From the NCBI RefSeq assembly GCF_036898095.1, contig NC_090726.1, positions 41,026,191 through 41,090,190 of the forward strand: a stretch of DNA of 64,000 nt, written 5' to 3'. Below, piece by piece: positions 1-13,365 of this stretch. Source of the stretch: Palaemon carinicauda (taxonomy: Eukaryota > Arthropoda > Malacostraca > Decapoda > Palaemonidae). Each line of letters starts with the position of its first letter. Positions within the stretch are counted from its first letter, which is position 1. A program made the position numbers and the translations under genes. Under the pieces are notes generated by a model that made no database searches, was not told where the DNA came from, and saw only the letters and a program-made list of their open reading frames with translations.

Positions 1-75
1 ACAAGGGCTGACATAAGCCGGCCGGCAAAGGTACAAGACTGATGCCAGCTGGCAGCAAAAAAACCAGAGAACTAC

Positions 76-119
76 ACCTGCCCGGCTGCCGGCCTCATAG
101 GCCGGCAGCCGGGTCAGGT
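76..119. repeat. Strong GC-rich hairpin
   Basis: Bases 81-94 (CCCGGCTGCCGGCC) are perfectly complementary to 100-113, with a 5-base TCATA loop. Pairing continues outward, after a one-base bulge, as ACCTG against CAGGT. This gives a stem of about 19 bp. It could be a transposon end or a stable RNA hairpin, but nothing around it decides which. Confidence 0.8.
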
Positions 120-310
120 ACAGCACTAGAAGAAAAATAGAATGGATGCCGGGATAAGAGTGTACACAACCTCCAAGCCCGGCAACCGAAAGAGTGCATA
201 TAAGGAAGGGGAGAAACTAATTCAGGCTTCCTGACCAATGCCGTCTGGCTCTACAGGCAGGCATGGATGAGGGACCAAGAGAGGTCCGGGCAGCACTCGA
301 AAACATAAGA

Positions 311-330
311 CCCTTGCCGGCCGGCAAGGG
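311..330. repeat. Perfect 20-bp palindrome
   Basis: CCCTTGCCGG followed directly by its reverse complement CCGGCAAGGG. The same CCGGCCGGCAA core occurs near base 18, so the motif recurs locally. Function unknown. Confidence 0.8.
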
Positions 331-1845
331 GCTGAGTCAATTCCACATCCTAACCCTTACTAGGTCCAGATGTAGAGCAACGTACAGTACAGTAATGGCT
401 AGGCCATTACGGAGAAAGAGGGGGAAGGGACAAGAGGGTCCTACCAACCTTGCTTTAGTGACAGATCACCCGCAGCCAAGAAACTTATCTTAGCCTAAGG
501 GAGATCTAAGGGGGAAGGCCAGCAATACTTGCCAGCTCCCAGAGCACCAAAGCAAGGAAGGTGTTGCTACTCCCAGGGAAAGAAACTTATCCTCCCCCGA
601 GAACAGCAACAAGGACTAGTCTGGTAGATCACAAAAGAAGGAATCATATCCACAGAAACCTTCGGTAGTGACCTAAGGGGGCTAAGCTCCCTTTGTCTGT
701 GTCAGGCCAGCGAGGGGGACTCTGCCCCAAGCCAGGCAACACAGACTCAGACTAAAAAACTCTGTTGTTCTGTCCCTCTTGAACCATACTACAGGAACAG
801 GAAGGTACAGTAACACCCCAGTATAGTTTTATCGAAAATAAATTCGGAAAAAACCACTTAGGGATAAGCCCAAGGCTTAAACAGAGGGAAAGGGATTGCA
901 TACCTTCTCCGAAGAAAAGAAAGCAACCGGGGAGTATGATAAAGTATACTAAGGCTCCATAAGCAACTAGCCTAGGCACCAAGAGAATCGATTACCTAAA
1001 TCACCGAAACTCACTCGTATACTATCTTGGAAATATTCCACACAGTCTTAAATGTATAAAATATAGCCTAAAGCTTCAATAAAATTTTTATTACACTCGG
1101 AAAAACCAAAATCATGCATGAAGTACTAGGACCAAACGACTAGGCTACATGGCCTAGCGTAGGCCAGAATGGCGAATACTTCCCCAAAATAATACTAAGC
1201 ACGAAAGGAAATCCTATGTAATGCTAAATAGCTAAAATTTATTAAAGCAAAACAACCAGGAATGTCGCTCTGACTAACTAAATTTATACCTAGTGAGCGA
1301 CAGCGTCCAGGACGCCTCTGGTAGGCTACGGCTCTTGTATCAAAGATTAATCCTATTAATCACTCAAAATTTTACCAAGAGCCTACATTTATACATAAAA
1401 GACATTATACTCAACTTATCAGAGGCCGACGAAGACGGAGAAGCCATGAAAAGTAGAATAAATCCAAGATTTGCGAGAAAAACAGGAAAAAACACCGAGT
1501 TGTTAAGCTACGCAAAAAGGAATACAGATGGCGCCAGGCACGCATACGAATCGGAGGATAGGGAAGCCTTGGGAGCGGCTCCCCTTTTTCTTTCCCGAAT
1601 TCGTTTCTTGCCAATCCCTCCTACGAGACGAAATCTCTGTCCAGGATGCAGATTGCCATGTGGCGTGTCAAGAATACGTCCTCTGATATGTCGCGATATC
1701 CCTTTCACGAGGGATACTCGCTCCAGGAGTTAGAATTCTGGTACCTTAAGGTAAATTCTCTGGGAATATCGCCGTAGTTGTAATATACCCTAGGAAGCTA
1801 CCCTATAGGAACTTCCATCAGGACGACATGGCTTGAGCCCAAAAA

Positions 1846-4800
1846 ACTCTTTTAGTGTCATATTAGATGTATGAATGAATTAATATATAATGTAGATCTT
1901 TAAAATTAGCAATTGCAAATTTAAATTAGAAGAAATCTTATAATCTAAAGAAAACAATAAACTTTTTTTTTTTTTTACTTTGATACTTTAGCATGTTTAC
2001 TGCGGTCTGTCTTTAAAGTATTTCAGGCATAATGTAGCCTAGTATGGGTTTTGATGACAGACTTTTATAAAGAATGGTTCAAATTATCTATAATACATCC
2101 ATCGTTACAATACTTGTGTACCAGTATTTATATGAATAGAATGTTATAAAGAATTAAGGCTTTTAATTCATACTGTAAGGACAGTGAGACAAGCGTCACC
2201 AAGATCAACTGATACTTTATTTGAATGTGCACGGAAGATATTACAAGGTGCGGACGGAAAGGTAGGATGACGCTGGCGCCAAATCAGATTGAAGTGCCCG
2301 CCAAAATATGTGTTTTCTCACACTTACAAATATATGAATTATGAGTGAACAGAAACATGTTATGAAATGATACATATGTCAAAATGTAGCTCTGGTAGAG
2401 CGGAATATATATACATGGGAAACCACAGTGTGGCGAAAGGAGAATTCAAATAAATAAGTAGTTTGTCGATTTTCTGGACGACGAAGGGATTGGTGTCCTT
2501 ACACTACCATTGACTATGACTTCAATATATACTGCATTAAGAACAGAATTATTGCTAGCTTTAATAATGTAATTAAATTAATGATCATAGGTACAATAAA
2601 CCATGCAATATACAAACAATTATTTCTGGTATATAAAAAAACATAATTCGTAAGACACAATAGGCAAGGGCTGATAAGAATACAAGTAGAGCTAGAAAAT
2701 ATTACTCTCCTTTAGGAGCTATTGCCAATCGTACACCTCTTATGGCATGCAGTATGTATTTAAATGACACCCTTGGTTGTATCTTAACTCTGAATGGCCT
2801 CCCAGTGCTGTGTCATACGACCCAAATCCGGAAAAATAAAAGTTGGCTATATGAAATCGTTTTATGTCTATGTCGATATATTTCTTTTATCCTGAGTTAA
2901 TTCTAGTTAAAATCATATCTTAAAGCTTTATAAATATATCAAAATAATATTTCTAAAGAAATAGATTAAAAATACTAATTAGATAATCGTAAAATTAAAT
3001 TGTCTTGCGATAATCATTGTATTGTTAAGTATATATCTATGTCTCCCATTTAAAATGTATCGTTTTCTTTTAAGATGCATAATAACGTTTTCTTCTTTTA
3101 TAGAGTATAAACTAATGTAAGCATAACTGTCAGTTGTGTTCATGAAGTGACGTTTGGCAACGTAAAAACATTTGTTTCTATCCTTTACCTGTATTTTTGA
3201 GAATGCTTTTTTAAAATACCTTGAGTCCAACCAACCAATGGGAGATCTTTTCACAAAGCTGGTAGCTGAAAACGCCAATGAAAAGAGGTGATACAATTGT
3301 TAGATGTGGTGGAGGTCTCTGGTTGGTTGAAGGACTTCTTTGCTTGAAGCTAAAGACACCATTTCGAGAAGACGTGTTGTGTAGCTAGTGCCTATTTGAA
3401 GAAGAAACATTTAAGGTAATTACCGGTTATTTGAAGTTTGGTGGTCTTACATTCTCGGGGATACAATTTTAATTCAAAAGTCGAGTTTGATAATATCTTA
3501 AAAGCATTTGATTGTGTATTTTCGAAAACCATACGCATCGAGCTACATATTCCAAGATACTTTACGTTTACTTTAATGGCTGCTTTTCTGGTCCTATACA
3601 GCAGGGGAACCCCACACTTTGAAGGTTTTCAGGGTGTGTCTTTATTCATTATAATTTACGAAGACGTTGTTCAGTGTGATTTGAATTTTGAATACTCTCT
3701 CAATAGATTATAATGCCCGATATTACTATAGTCATTTATATCTCAAAATTTTATAGGTTTTTCAGTTGGTATATTGCCTTTAATCACCCGTTTTAACCTA
3801 AATATAAAAAAGGTAAATCCTATATTGATGAAAATGTTAGCTAGTTAGATTTTAATCCGAAGTTATACCATATTATATCGTTTACTTGACTTCTCTAAGG
3901 GCTGCTTCTCTGGTCCTATACAGTAGAGGAACCTTACTCTCTACCTAACCTTCATAGTCATTTTATCATATGCATACCAAGGCATTCAGCATTTCACACC
4001 GTATATCACTCGTTTATTGTCAAATCTAAACCATCGAAGCACTTAGAGAACAAGAAAGTTTTCAGTCAGATGACTAGTGGAAGCTTATTGTATAGTCCCG
4101 GGGCCGCATATTTAAGGGCTCAAGAGCCTACAGTAGACATATATCCAGGTTCCAATAATTTGAAACCATTTGTGACTATTCTCGTGTCAACACGAATTGT
4201 TGGCTACACAATATGTAGTAATTCTCTTAGATATATTGGACGCGAGGTTCTGGTAATTTGATGGGTTATTGTACATATTCTAAACTCAATTCTTGCTTTA
4301 ACAGTAAATGAACAATACGTGATATGAAACGTTAAAATACTCTGAACGAACAAAGTAAAACGACAGTGGAGGTCCAGTAGAGACTGGGGTTCCCCTGCTG
4401 TATGAGACCGGAAAAGCAGCCATCAAAGTAAAGTAAAATAAGTAACCAGTGTAATTCAATTAGTGCAGGAGTGATCCTTTCTCTATGTGGGACACGTTTT
4501 ATTAGTCTTGTTCCTCTGTTTATTAGGTTTTGCAATTACTTAGTTGCACTTTTGGTAAATTGTGGTGTCTGTTCATCATGAAAGGTCTCCCATCAAAGAT
4601 TCGATTACGTCAATGTTTTTATTTCGGTGCTCTTTGCAGCATATTACTTAACTTTAAAGGATGCTTTCCTTGTCCTATGACGCAGGGGAACCCTACTCAC
4701 TACAGGACCTACAACATAAGTTTGTCATATACATTCTTATGTATTTTGCGTATCACGCTGCATAGTTTGTGTTTATTGTTAAATCGATATTATCGAAGTC

Positions 4801-5290
4801 TTGTTATCATATAATGTTTCGAAATAGTTTTTTTTTTATGTCTCAAGTGGTTTATAGAGGTAAAATATAAAAATAAAGAGCCTATGAACAAGCAGGAAGA
4901 ATAGTTCAGCTTTGTGAAGTGCAAGATCATGAAAAGTGAGCAAAAACAAAAAATAATGTTCTAGTTGTCAAATATGGATAAAATAACTGGAATAAATCAT
5001 GTGAATGGCAGATAGGTTGTACAATTATTACGTCAACATGGAGTGATTCATTGATAGGAACTGTTAAATTATAAATAAATAAAATACTAAAAACATTACC
5101 TTGCCATACCGTATGATATTGTCTACTTTTCCCATTGTGGGATTATGTCCTGTGGTATTGTATCTTGTGGGAATTTGTCTGTGGGAATTAGGTCCTGTAG
5201 GATTTTGTCCAGATACTGGTGAGGAGGGAGTGAAGAGGGGACAAGATTGAGATGGAGGCAGATAATTAGATGTCGAGATTATTTTCGATA
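1846..5290 (+). repeat. Segmental duplication, copy 1
   Basis: This segment aligns collinearly with 12468-16370. Matching landmarks include the start (TTAGTGTCATATTAGATGTA at both), the blocks at 2510 and 13125, 3100 and 13800, 4010 and 14670, 4570 and 15610, and 5060 and 16110. Differences are scattered substitutions and small indels. Copy 1 lacks three retrotransposon insertions seen in copy 2, but has its own replacement at about 2130-2505. It stops at the assembly gap. A short module containing GGTCCTATACAGCAGGGGAA recurs near 3590, 3910 and 4670, and inverted near 4400. Confidence 0.85.
3985..4260 (-). pseudogene. Non-LTR retrotransposon ORF2 C-terminal remnant (copy 1)
   Basis: This is the copy-1 counterpart of the better preserved minus-strand frame at 14659-14919. 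Relative to that copy it has lost about 40 bases near 4060 between short TTCAGT repeats, which breaks the frame. The family resemblance is read from the intact counterpart, which carries the AAPRL and F-K-x-KLKTFLF signature of the CR1/L2/jockey-type ORF2 tail. It is an old fossil that was duplicated with its segment. Confidence 0.55.
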
Positions 5291-5315
5291 TGCTTCGTAC
5301 GGGTGTGGACGTGTG

Positions 5316-5815
5316 NNNNNNNNNNNNNNNNNNNNNNNNNNNNNNNNNNNNNNNNNNNNNNNNNNNNNNNNNNNNNNNNNNNNNNNNNNNNNNNNNNNNN
5401 NNNNNNNNNNNNNNNNNNNNNNNNNNNNNNNNNNNNNNNNNNNNNNNNNNNNNNNNNNNNNNNNNNNNNNNNNNNNNNNNNNNNNNNNNNNNNNNNNNNN
5501 NNNNNNNNNNNNNNNNNNNNNNNNNNNNNNNNNNNNNNNNNNNNNNNNNNNNNNNNNNNNNNNNNNNNNNNNNNNNNNNNNNNNNNNNNNNNNNNNNNNN
5601 NNNNNNNNNNNNNNNNNNNNNNNNNNNNNNNNNNNNNNNNNNNNNNNNNNNNNNNNNNNNNNNNNNNNNNNNNNNNNNNNNNNNNNNNNNNNNNNNNNNN
5701 NNNNNNNNNNNNNNNNNNNNNNNNNNNNNNNNNNNNNNNNNNNNNNNNNNNNNNNNNNNNNNNNNNNNNNNNNNNNNNNNNNNNNNNNNNNNNNNNNNNN
5801 NNNNNNNNNNNNNNN
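5316..5815. other. Assembly gap (500 N)
   Basis: Exactly 500 N, a conventional size, so the true length is unknown. It abuts the (TA)n block and interrupts the end of segmental copy 1. Open frames that cross it are artefacts. Confidence 0.98.
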
Positions 5816-6645
<830 letters not shown>

Positions 6646-6905
6646 AAACTTGGTTTTAATTTAGAGCTTTAGTTGTATTTTTCTTCTAGTAAAATGTCAA
6701 AATTTCATTTTTTAATTCGTAATACTTAAATATATATTAAATCTTTTCTTCTTCTAAGACTTTTTAGTGGTATTTTTCATTTGAAATGTCGATTTATTTT
6801 TCTTTTAATTCGTAATACATAATTATTGGTAATTTTCCTTTAATAAAATATCAAAATTTGATATCAAATTCTTAATACATAATTGTTGAACTTTTTCTTG
6901 TTTTA

Positions 6906-6909
<4 letters not shown>

Positions 6910-6964
<55 letters not shown>
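6910..6964. repeat. Poly-T tract (55 T)
   Basis: An uninterrupted run of 55 T within AT-rich sequence (6646-7242) that otherwise holds nothing recognisable. It could be the reverse of a poly-A tail from a retroposed sequence on the minus strand. No target-site duplication was identified. Confidence 0.85.
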
Positions 6965-6966
<2 letters not shown>

Positions 6967-7242
6967 TACATTGAATAGTTTTTATAAGTTTTTCTTTTGG
7001 TATATTTGAAGTTCTTGTCCCAATTTTAATCACATTAGATAATTCTTGAAAGTTTACCTTTTGGTATTTTTTTTCAATCATAAAGGTTTTCTTAACTAAA
7101 GCTAAATAGTTTCATGTGATTTAGCTAAAATATGGTATAATATTCTTGCAAATGTTTCAAGGCATAACAATTTGTGAAGTCTAATGGTTATCTATATTTT
7201 TGTATGTGTAAACAAAGTTTGTTGCAAGAGTTAATTTCAATT

Positions 7243-10200
7243 TTATTCCGCTGATTTATAAAGAAACTGGTTACCTTCCTTGTGTAAATAGAATCACTAG
7301 TACCTTGTCTCTCTTGTGTACAAGTACAAACCATTTAAAGGTTATTGGGTTACCCATAAAATCTAGGATTGAAGTGGTCATCTTATTACGCTGATTTATA
7401 AATGAATTGGTTACTTTCCTTGTGTAAATAGAATCACTAGTACCTTGTCTCTCTTGTGTACAAATACAAACCATTTAAAGGTTATTGGGTTACCCATAAA
7501 ATCTAGGATTGAAGTGGTCATCTTATTACGCTGATTTATAAATGAATTGGTTACTTTCCTTGTATAAATAGAATCACTGGTACCTTGTCTCTCTTGTGTA
7601 CAAATACAAACCATTTAAAGGTTATTTGGTTACCCATAAAATCTAGGATTGAAGTGGTCATCTTATTACGCTGATTTATAAATGAATTGGTTACTTTCCT
7701 TGTATAAATAGAATCACTGGTACCTTGTCTCTTTTGTTTACAAATACAAACCATTTAAAGATTATTGAGTTGCCCATAAAATCTAGGATTGAAGTGGTCC
7801 TCTTATTACGCTGATTTATAAATGAATTGGTTACTTTCCTTGTATAAATAGAATCACTGGTACCTTGTCTCTTTTGTGTACAAATACAAACCATTTAAAG
7901 ATTATTGAGTTGCCCATAAAATCTAGGATTGAAGTGGTCATCTTATTACGCTGATTTATAAATGAATTGGTTATTTCCTTCAATAAATAGAATCACTGGT
8001 ACCTTGTCTCTTTTGTGTACAAATACAAACCATTTAAAGATTATTGAGTTGCCCATAAAATCTAGGATTGAAGTGGTCATCTTATTACGCTGATTTATAA
8101 ATGAATTGGTTACTTTCCTTGTATAAATAGAATCACTAGTACCTTGTCTCTCTTGTGTACAAATACAAACCATTTAAAGGTTATTGGGTTACCCATAAAA
8201 TCTAGGATTGAAGTGGTCATCTTATTACGCTGATTTATAAATGAATTGGTTACTTTCCTTGTGTAAATAGAATCACTAGTACCTTGTCTCTCTTGTTTAC
8301 AAATACAAACCATTTAAAGGTTATTGGGTTACCCATAAAATCTAGGATTGAAGTGGTCATCTTATTACGCTGATTTATAAATGAATTGGTTACTTTCCTT
8401 GTATAAATAGAATCACTGGTACCTTGTCTCTCTTGTGTACAAATACAAACCATTTAAAGATTGAGTTGCCCATAAAATCTAGGATTGAAGTGGTCATCTT
8501 ATTACGCTGATTTATAAATGAATTGGTTACTTTCCTTGTATAAATAGAATCACTGGTACCTTGTCTCTCTTGTGTACAAATACAAACCATTTAAAGGTTA
8601 TTGGGTTACCCATAAAATCTAGGATTGAAGTGGTCATCTTATTACGCTGATTTATGAATGAATTGGTTACTTTCCTTGTATAAATAGAATCACTGGTACC
8701 TTGTCTCTTTTGTGTACAAATACAAACCATTTAAAGATTATTGAGTTGCCCATAAAATCTAGGATTGAAGTGGTCATCTTATTACGCTGATTTATAAATG
8801 AATTGGTTACTTTCCTTGTATAAATAGAATCACTGGTACCTTGTCTCTTTTGTGTACAAATACAAACCATTTAAAGATTATTGAGTTGCCCATAAAATCT
8901 AGGATTGAAGTGGTCATCTTATTACGCTGATTTATAAATGAATTGGTTACTTTCCTTGTATAAATAGAATCACTGGTACCTTGTCTCTTTTGTGTACAAA
9001 TACAAACCATTTAAAGATTATTGAGTTGCCCATAAAATCTAGGATTGAAGTGGTCATCTTATTACGCTGATTTATAAATGAATTGGTTACTTTCCTTGTA
9101 TAAATAGAATCACTGGTACCTTGTCTCTTTTGTGTACAAATACAAACCATTTAAAGATTATTGAGTTGCCCATAAAATCTAGGATTGAAGTGGTCATCTT
9201 ATTACGCTGATTTATAAATGAATTGGTTACTTTCCTTGTATAAATAGAATCACTGGTACCTTGTCTCTTTTGTGTACAAATACAAACCATTTAAAGATTA
9301 TTGAGTTGCCCATAAAATCTAGGATTGAAGTGGTCATCTTATTACGCTGATTTATAAATGAATTGGTTACTTTCCTTGTATAAATAGAATCACTGGTACC
9401 TTGTCTCTCTTGTGTACAAATACAAACCATTTAAAGATTGAGTTGCCCATAAAATCTAGGATTGAAGTGGTCATCTTATTACGCTGATTTATAAATGAAT
9501 TGGTTACTTTCCTTGTATAAATAGAATCACTGGTACCTTGTCTCTTTTGTGTACAAATACAAACCATTTAAAGATTGAGTTGCCCATAAAATCTAGGATT
9601 GAAGTGGTCATCTTATTACGCTGATTTATAAATGAATTGGTTACTTTCCTTGTATAAATAGAATCACTGGTACCTTATCTCTCTTGTGTACAAATACAAA
9701 CCATTTAAAGATTGAGTTGCCCATAAAATCTAGGATTGAAGTGGTCATCTTATTACGCTGATTTATAAATGAATTGGTTACTTTCCTTGTATAAATAGAA
9801 TCACTGGTACCTTGTCTCTTTTGTGTACAAATACAAACCATTTAAAGATTATTGAGTTGCCCATAAAATCTAGGATTGAAGTGGTCATCTTATTACGCTG
9901 ATTTATAAATGAATTGGTTACTTTCGTTGTATAAATAGAATCACTGGTACCTTGTCTCTCTTGTGTACAAATACAAACCATTTAAAGATTATTGAGTTGC
10001 CCATAAAATCTAGGATTGAAGTGGTCATCTTATTACGCTGATTTATAAATGAATTGGTTACTTTCCTTGTATAAATAGAATCACTGGTACCTTGTCTCTT
10101 GTGTACAAATACAAACCATTTAAAGATTATTGAGTTGCCCATAAAATCTAGGATTGAAGTGGTCATCTTATTACGCTGATTTATAAATGAATTGGTTACT

Positions 10201-10724
10201 TTCCTTGTATAAATAGAATCACTGGTACCTTGTCTCTTGTGTACAAATACAAACCATTTAAAGATTATTGAGTTGCCCATAAAATCTAGGATTGAAGTGG
10301 TCATCTTATTACGCTGATTTATAAATGAATTGGTTACTTTCCTTGTATAAATAGAATCACTGGTACCTTGTCTCTCTTGTGTACAAATACAAACCATTTA
10401 AAGATTATTGAGTTGCCCATAAAATCTAGGATTGAAGTGGTCATCTTATTACGCTGATTTATAAATGAATTGGTTACTTTCCTTGTATAAATAGAATCAC
10501 TGGTACCTTGTCTCTTTTGTTTACAAATACAAACCATTTAAAGGTTATTGGGTTACCTATAAAATCTAGGATTGAAGTGATCATCTTATTACGCTGATTT
10601 ATAAATGAATTAGTTACTTTCCTTGTATAAATAGAATCTCTGGTACCTTGTCTCCTTTGTGTACAAATACAAACCATTTAAAGGTTATTGGGTTACCTAT
10701 AAAATCAGGGTTTGAAGTGGTACT
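7243..10724. repeat. 140-bp satellite array, 25 units
   Basis: Unit starts (TTATTACGCTGATTTATAAA) fall at 7243, 7383, 7523, 7663, 7803, 7943, 8082, 8222, 8362, 8499, 8639, 8779, 8919, 9059, 9199, 9339, 9476, 9613, 9750, 9890, 10030, 10168, 10306, 10446 and 10586. Most units are 140 bp. One is 139, four are 137 and two are 138. Two sequence classes occur: AAAGGTTATTGGGTTACCC in most outer and some early units, and AAAGATTATTGAGTTGCCC in the homogeneous interior. The repeated ~67-residue minus-strand frames follow from the period and are not evidence of a gene. Confidence 0.97.
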
Positions 10725-11570
10725 TATCGTCAGACATTAAGGAGGAAGTTATATAAACTTTGGGTTTAAGGGATTTTTAAACTTTGGAGTTTACAGGTTA
10801 TTTAAAGGTATTGATCTCTGGTATATACAGATTTATGAAGTAATTCTATATATAGAAATCTGAGTTTAGATTATCAGGTAAATTGCATTACTAAAATTTC
10901 AGTTCATAGAGTACGTTAATAGAAAATTGTTGAAAGTTAGTTTAGTGTGGAACAGTATAAACTTGGTAATAAAGTGAGCTACAGTATATAGGAAACTTAA
11001 CTCAGAAGTTAAAGGATTCCCATAGTTCAAAAGAATTGATGACCCAGGGAATTAATAAATATATTTAAAATCTTCCTCCTGAGGTAGTGGATTTTGGTTA
11101 ATTTTAATAAAGGCAGCTGCTATCATTGAAAAATACTGAACGAGTCTTTAGTAGAGTTATTTTTCACTGTGGATACAAAATTTATAGAACATTATTTAAA
11201 AATATTTTAAAAAAAGTTCCTTTGTATCCAGAATGGTGTTCACTTTGGGAGTTAATAACATATGAATAAAAGAAAGGATACACTACTTGGGTACATTGAG
11301 TTAATTTTAATATCTCATGACTTGGATCCAGAGTTTAGTTTTGAAATTGCTTCAATTGAAGGTACTCTTTGAAAGGAAATGATATGGAGTTTACAGAGAG
11401 GTTACTCAAAATTACTTCTGAAAGGGAACCCCTCGTACAATAGGGGGAAAAGTACTCTGTATTGGTTTCTTGTGGCTAAAGATGAAAATTAGTACTTGTT
11501 ACTTGTTTTGGGTTTAAATCCAACCCTTCACTGAAGTAGAGTGAACTACTACTCGGGCGGGTCCATATTA
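10725..11570. other. AT-rich spacer, nothing recognised
   Basis: No open frame of note, no tandem structure and no similarity to the other repeats of the window were seen. Confidence 0.4.
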
Positions 11571-11574
11571 ATCA

Positions 11575-11890
11575 TCTAACGAAACATTTTAATTTTATCT
11601 TATACAATTCTTTGATTGTAGCATCTTCCAAATCATATGATCTTGTGAAAAGTAATGTCTTTAGTTTCTTCTTAAATTCAATTGCACCCTTTAGGTCCTT
11701 CATTTCAGTTGGCAGTTTATTATAGTGTCTAGGCGCTCAGTAGCTAAAAGCACTTTCACTAAATCTACTATTTGTTCTTGGTTCAGATAGCCTATGTTTG
11801 TCACTCTTGTGTCTTGTGTTAACATTTGTTTCTAGTTCTAGTTTATTCAGGCATTCTTTTAGAGTACACATGTTAAAATGGGTCATGGTG
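11575..11890 (-). pseudogene. Non-LTR retrotransposon ORF2 C-terminal remnant
   Basis: Reading the minus strand gives about 95 codons with one stop. The stretch APRHYNKLPTEMKDLKGAIE is followed by FKKKLKTLLFTRSYDLEDA. This is the typical ORF2 tail of CR1/L2/jockey-like non-LTR elements, where an AAPRLWN-LP block precedes an FKxxLKTxLF block. One stop lies just before the APRHYN block (SAFSY-stop-APRH). No RT domain is attached, as expected for a 5'-truncated copy. The clade cannot be fixed from this tail. 11891-12467 holds nothing else recognisable. Confidence 0.75.
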
Positions 11891-12875
11891 TACAATCAAC
11901 AGAGGCATCTGGAATTTTCCTTGTAGAAGAGAACTTTTAATACCGTCCTTAAGTTCAAAATGAAAAGTTTTTTTCTGGTTGGAGGTTTCTGCCAGACCCC
12001 TTCTCCACACTGTCTTGGCTCCCAGTGACTTGTGGTACGTCCACTTGACTAGAAAATGTCTTGATTTAGAAGACGCTGTCAATCTGACGAACGAGAGTAA
12101 GCTTGAGTTTTTTAACCACCCGTTTTAAATATGCCATTGATACCAGTGCAATTATCTTAATTTTCTTAAACTAATTTTCTCTAAAAGTCAGACATAGGCG
12201 AATCGTTGATCAGTTGAAAGCATTTATCGTAAGTGAATTTCCAGTGGATATTAAATACCATTGTAGTTATTCACAATGATTAAAATCACGAGGGTTAGTG
12301 ATACATATCTGTGAGAATCTTATCCAACCAAGAATGATATCTTGACTTATGATGAAATGCTATACTTGGTTTTAAAACAGTAGCTTGGACACTGACTGCA
12401 ACTGATGTATGGTACGATAAGCTGTGTACTTAATAAAAAAAAAAACTAAGAATAGAGAGAAAAAACTATTAGTGTCATATTAGATGTATGAACCTAAATT
12501 AATGTATAATGTAGATCTTTGAAAACACCAATTGCAGACTTAGATTAGAAGAAATCTTTTATAATCTAAAGAAAAAAATATTTTTTTTTGTCTTTGATAC
12601 TTTAGCATGTTTACTGTGGTCTGTCTTTTTAAAATATTTCAGACATAATGTAGCCTAGTAAGGGTTTTGATGACTGACTTTTATAAAGAATGGTTCAAAT
12701 TATCTATAAAACATCCATCGTTACAATACTTGGGTACCATTATTTATGTTTGTTGGTTTGCGGGTTTATTTCTCTCCCTCCGTCAGACACTAAAAGTTTG
12801 TTCAGGCGGGCCTTGGTGTGTGAACAAGTAATTTCTTACCAGTTAATATTTTGCTCTATCTTATCAGTTATTTCG

Positions 12876-13130
12876 CTAGCATTTGTATTCAGGCTTACTA
12901 GTTTTCAGGTCACTATTATAACACTTTCTAAAAAGATAAGTTTTCAGGTTTTTCTTAAAAGCTGCCACATTTTTGCTATTCTTAACATTGAGTGGAAGGT
13001 CGTTGAAGAGTCTCGGTGCTGCATAACTGAACGTTCTTCCTCCTATTGCATGATTCACACTAATTTCGAATAGTCTATGTGGGTCATATGAATAAAATGT
13101 CAAAGAATTCAGGTTTTTAGTTCCTACCAT
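12876..13130 (-). pseudogene. CR1/jockey-like ORF2 C-terminal fragment
   Basis: An 84-codon minus-strand frame contains FSYAAPRLFNDLPLNVKNSK followed by FKKNLKTYLFRKCYN. This is the diagnostic tail of CR1/L2/jockey-type ORF2 proteins, downstream of the reverse transcriptase. The frame is uninterrupted but lacks all catalytic parts. It lies in the block at 12745-13122 that has no counterpart in segmental copy 1, so it probably inserted after the duplication, or was replaced in copy 1. Confidence 0.8.
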
Positions 13131-13305
13131 TGACTATGACTTTAACATATACTGCATTAAGAACAAAATTATTGCTAGCTTTAATCTAATTAAATTAATG
13201 ATCATAGGTACAATAAATAATGCACTATAACAATTATTCCTGGTATATTAAATTAACAATTCGTAAGAGACACTAGGCAAAGGCTGATAAGAATACAAGT
13301 AGAGC

Positions 13306-13365
13306 TGGATTGATTGATTGATTTAAAGTTTTCAGGCATCCTGACATCTGAGGTCATTGACGCCG
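13306..13365 (-). mobile_element. 60-bp solo 3' tail of the I-like non-LTR element
   Basis: This is the reverse complement of the last ~60 bp of the element ending at 31738: a (TCAA)n tail, then the stretch reading CAGGCATCCTGACATCT on this strand. It is flanked by AGTAGAGCT (13297-13305) and AGTAGTGCT (13366-13374), a 9-bp target-site duplication with one mismatch. Copy 1 near 2688 shows the empty site, with AGTAGAGCT running straight into AGAAAATATT. It is an extreme 5' truncation. Confidence 0.88.

Larger units (their letters stand above)
1..1845. other. Unassigned region, no gene recognised
   Basis: Short open frames exist here but none resembles a known family and none has support from composition or context. 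The first ~350 bases are rich in GCCGGC-type palindromes (two are listed separately). The rest is moderately AT-rich. It ends where similarity to the segment at 12468 begins. Confidence 0.5.

Noticed and set aside
7243..10724. CRISPR-like array or a family of ~67-residue genes
   Set aside because: The whole 140-bp unit is repeated with no unique spacers, and the frames simply follow the unit. This is satellite DNA in a eukaryotic context.
12690..13073. 127-codon + strand frame
   Set aside because: It lies opposite the CR1/jockey-like tail on the minus strand and is its shadow.
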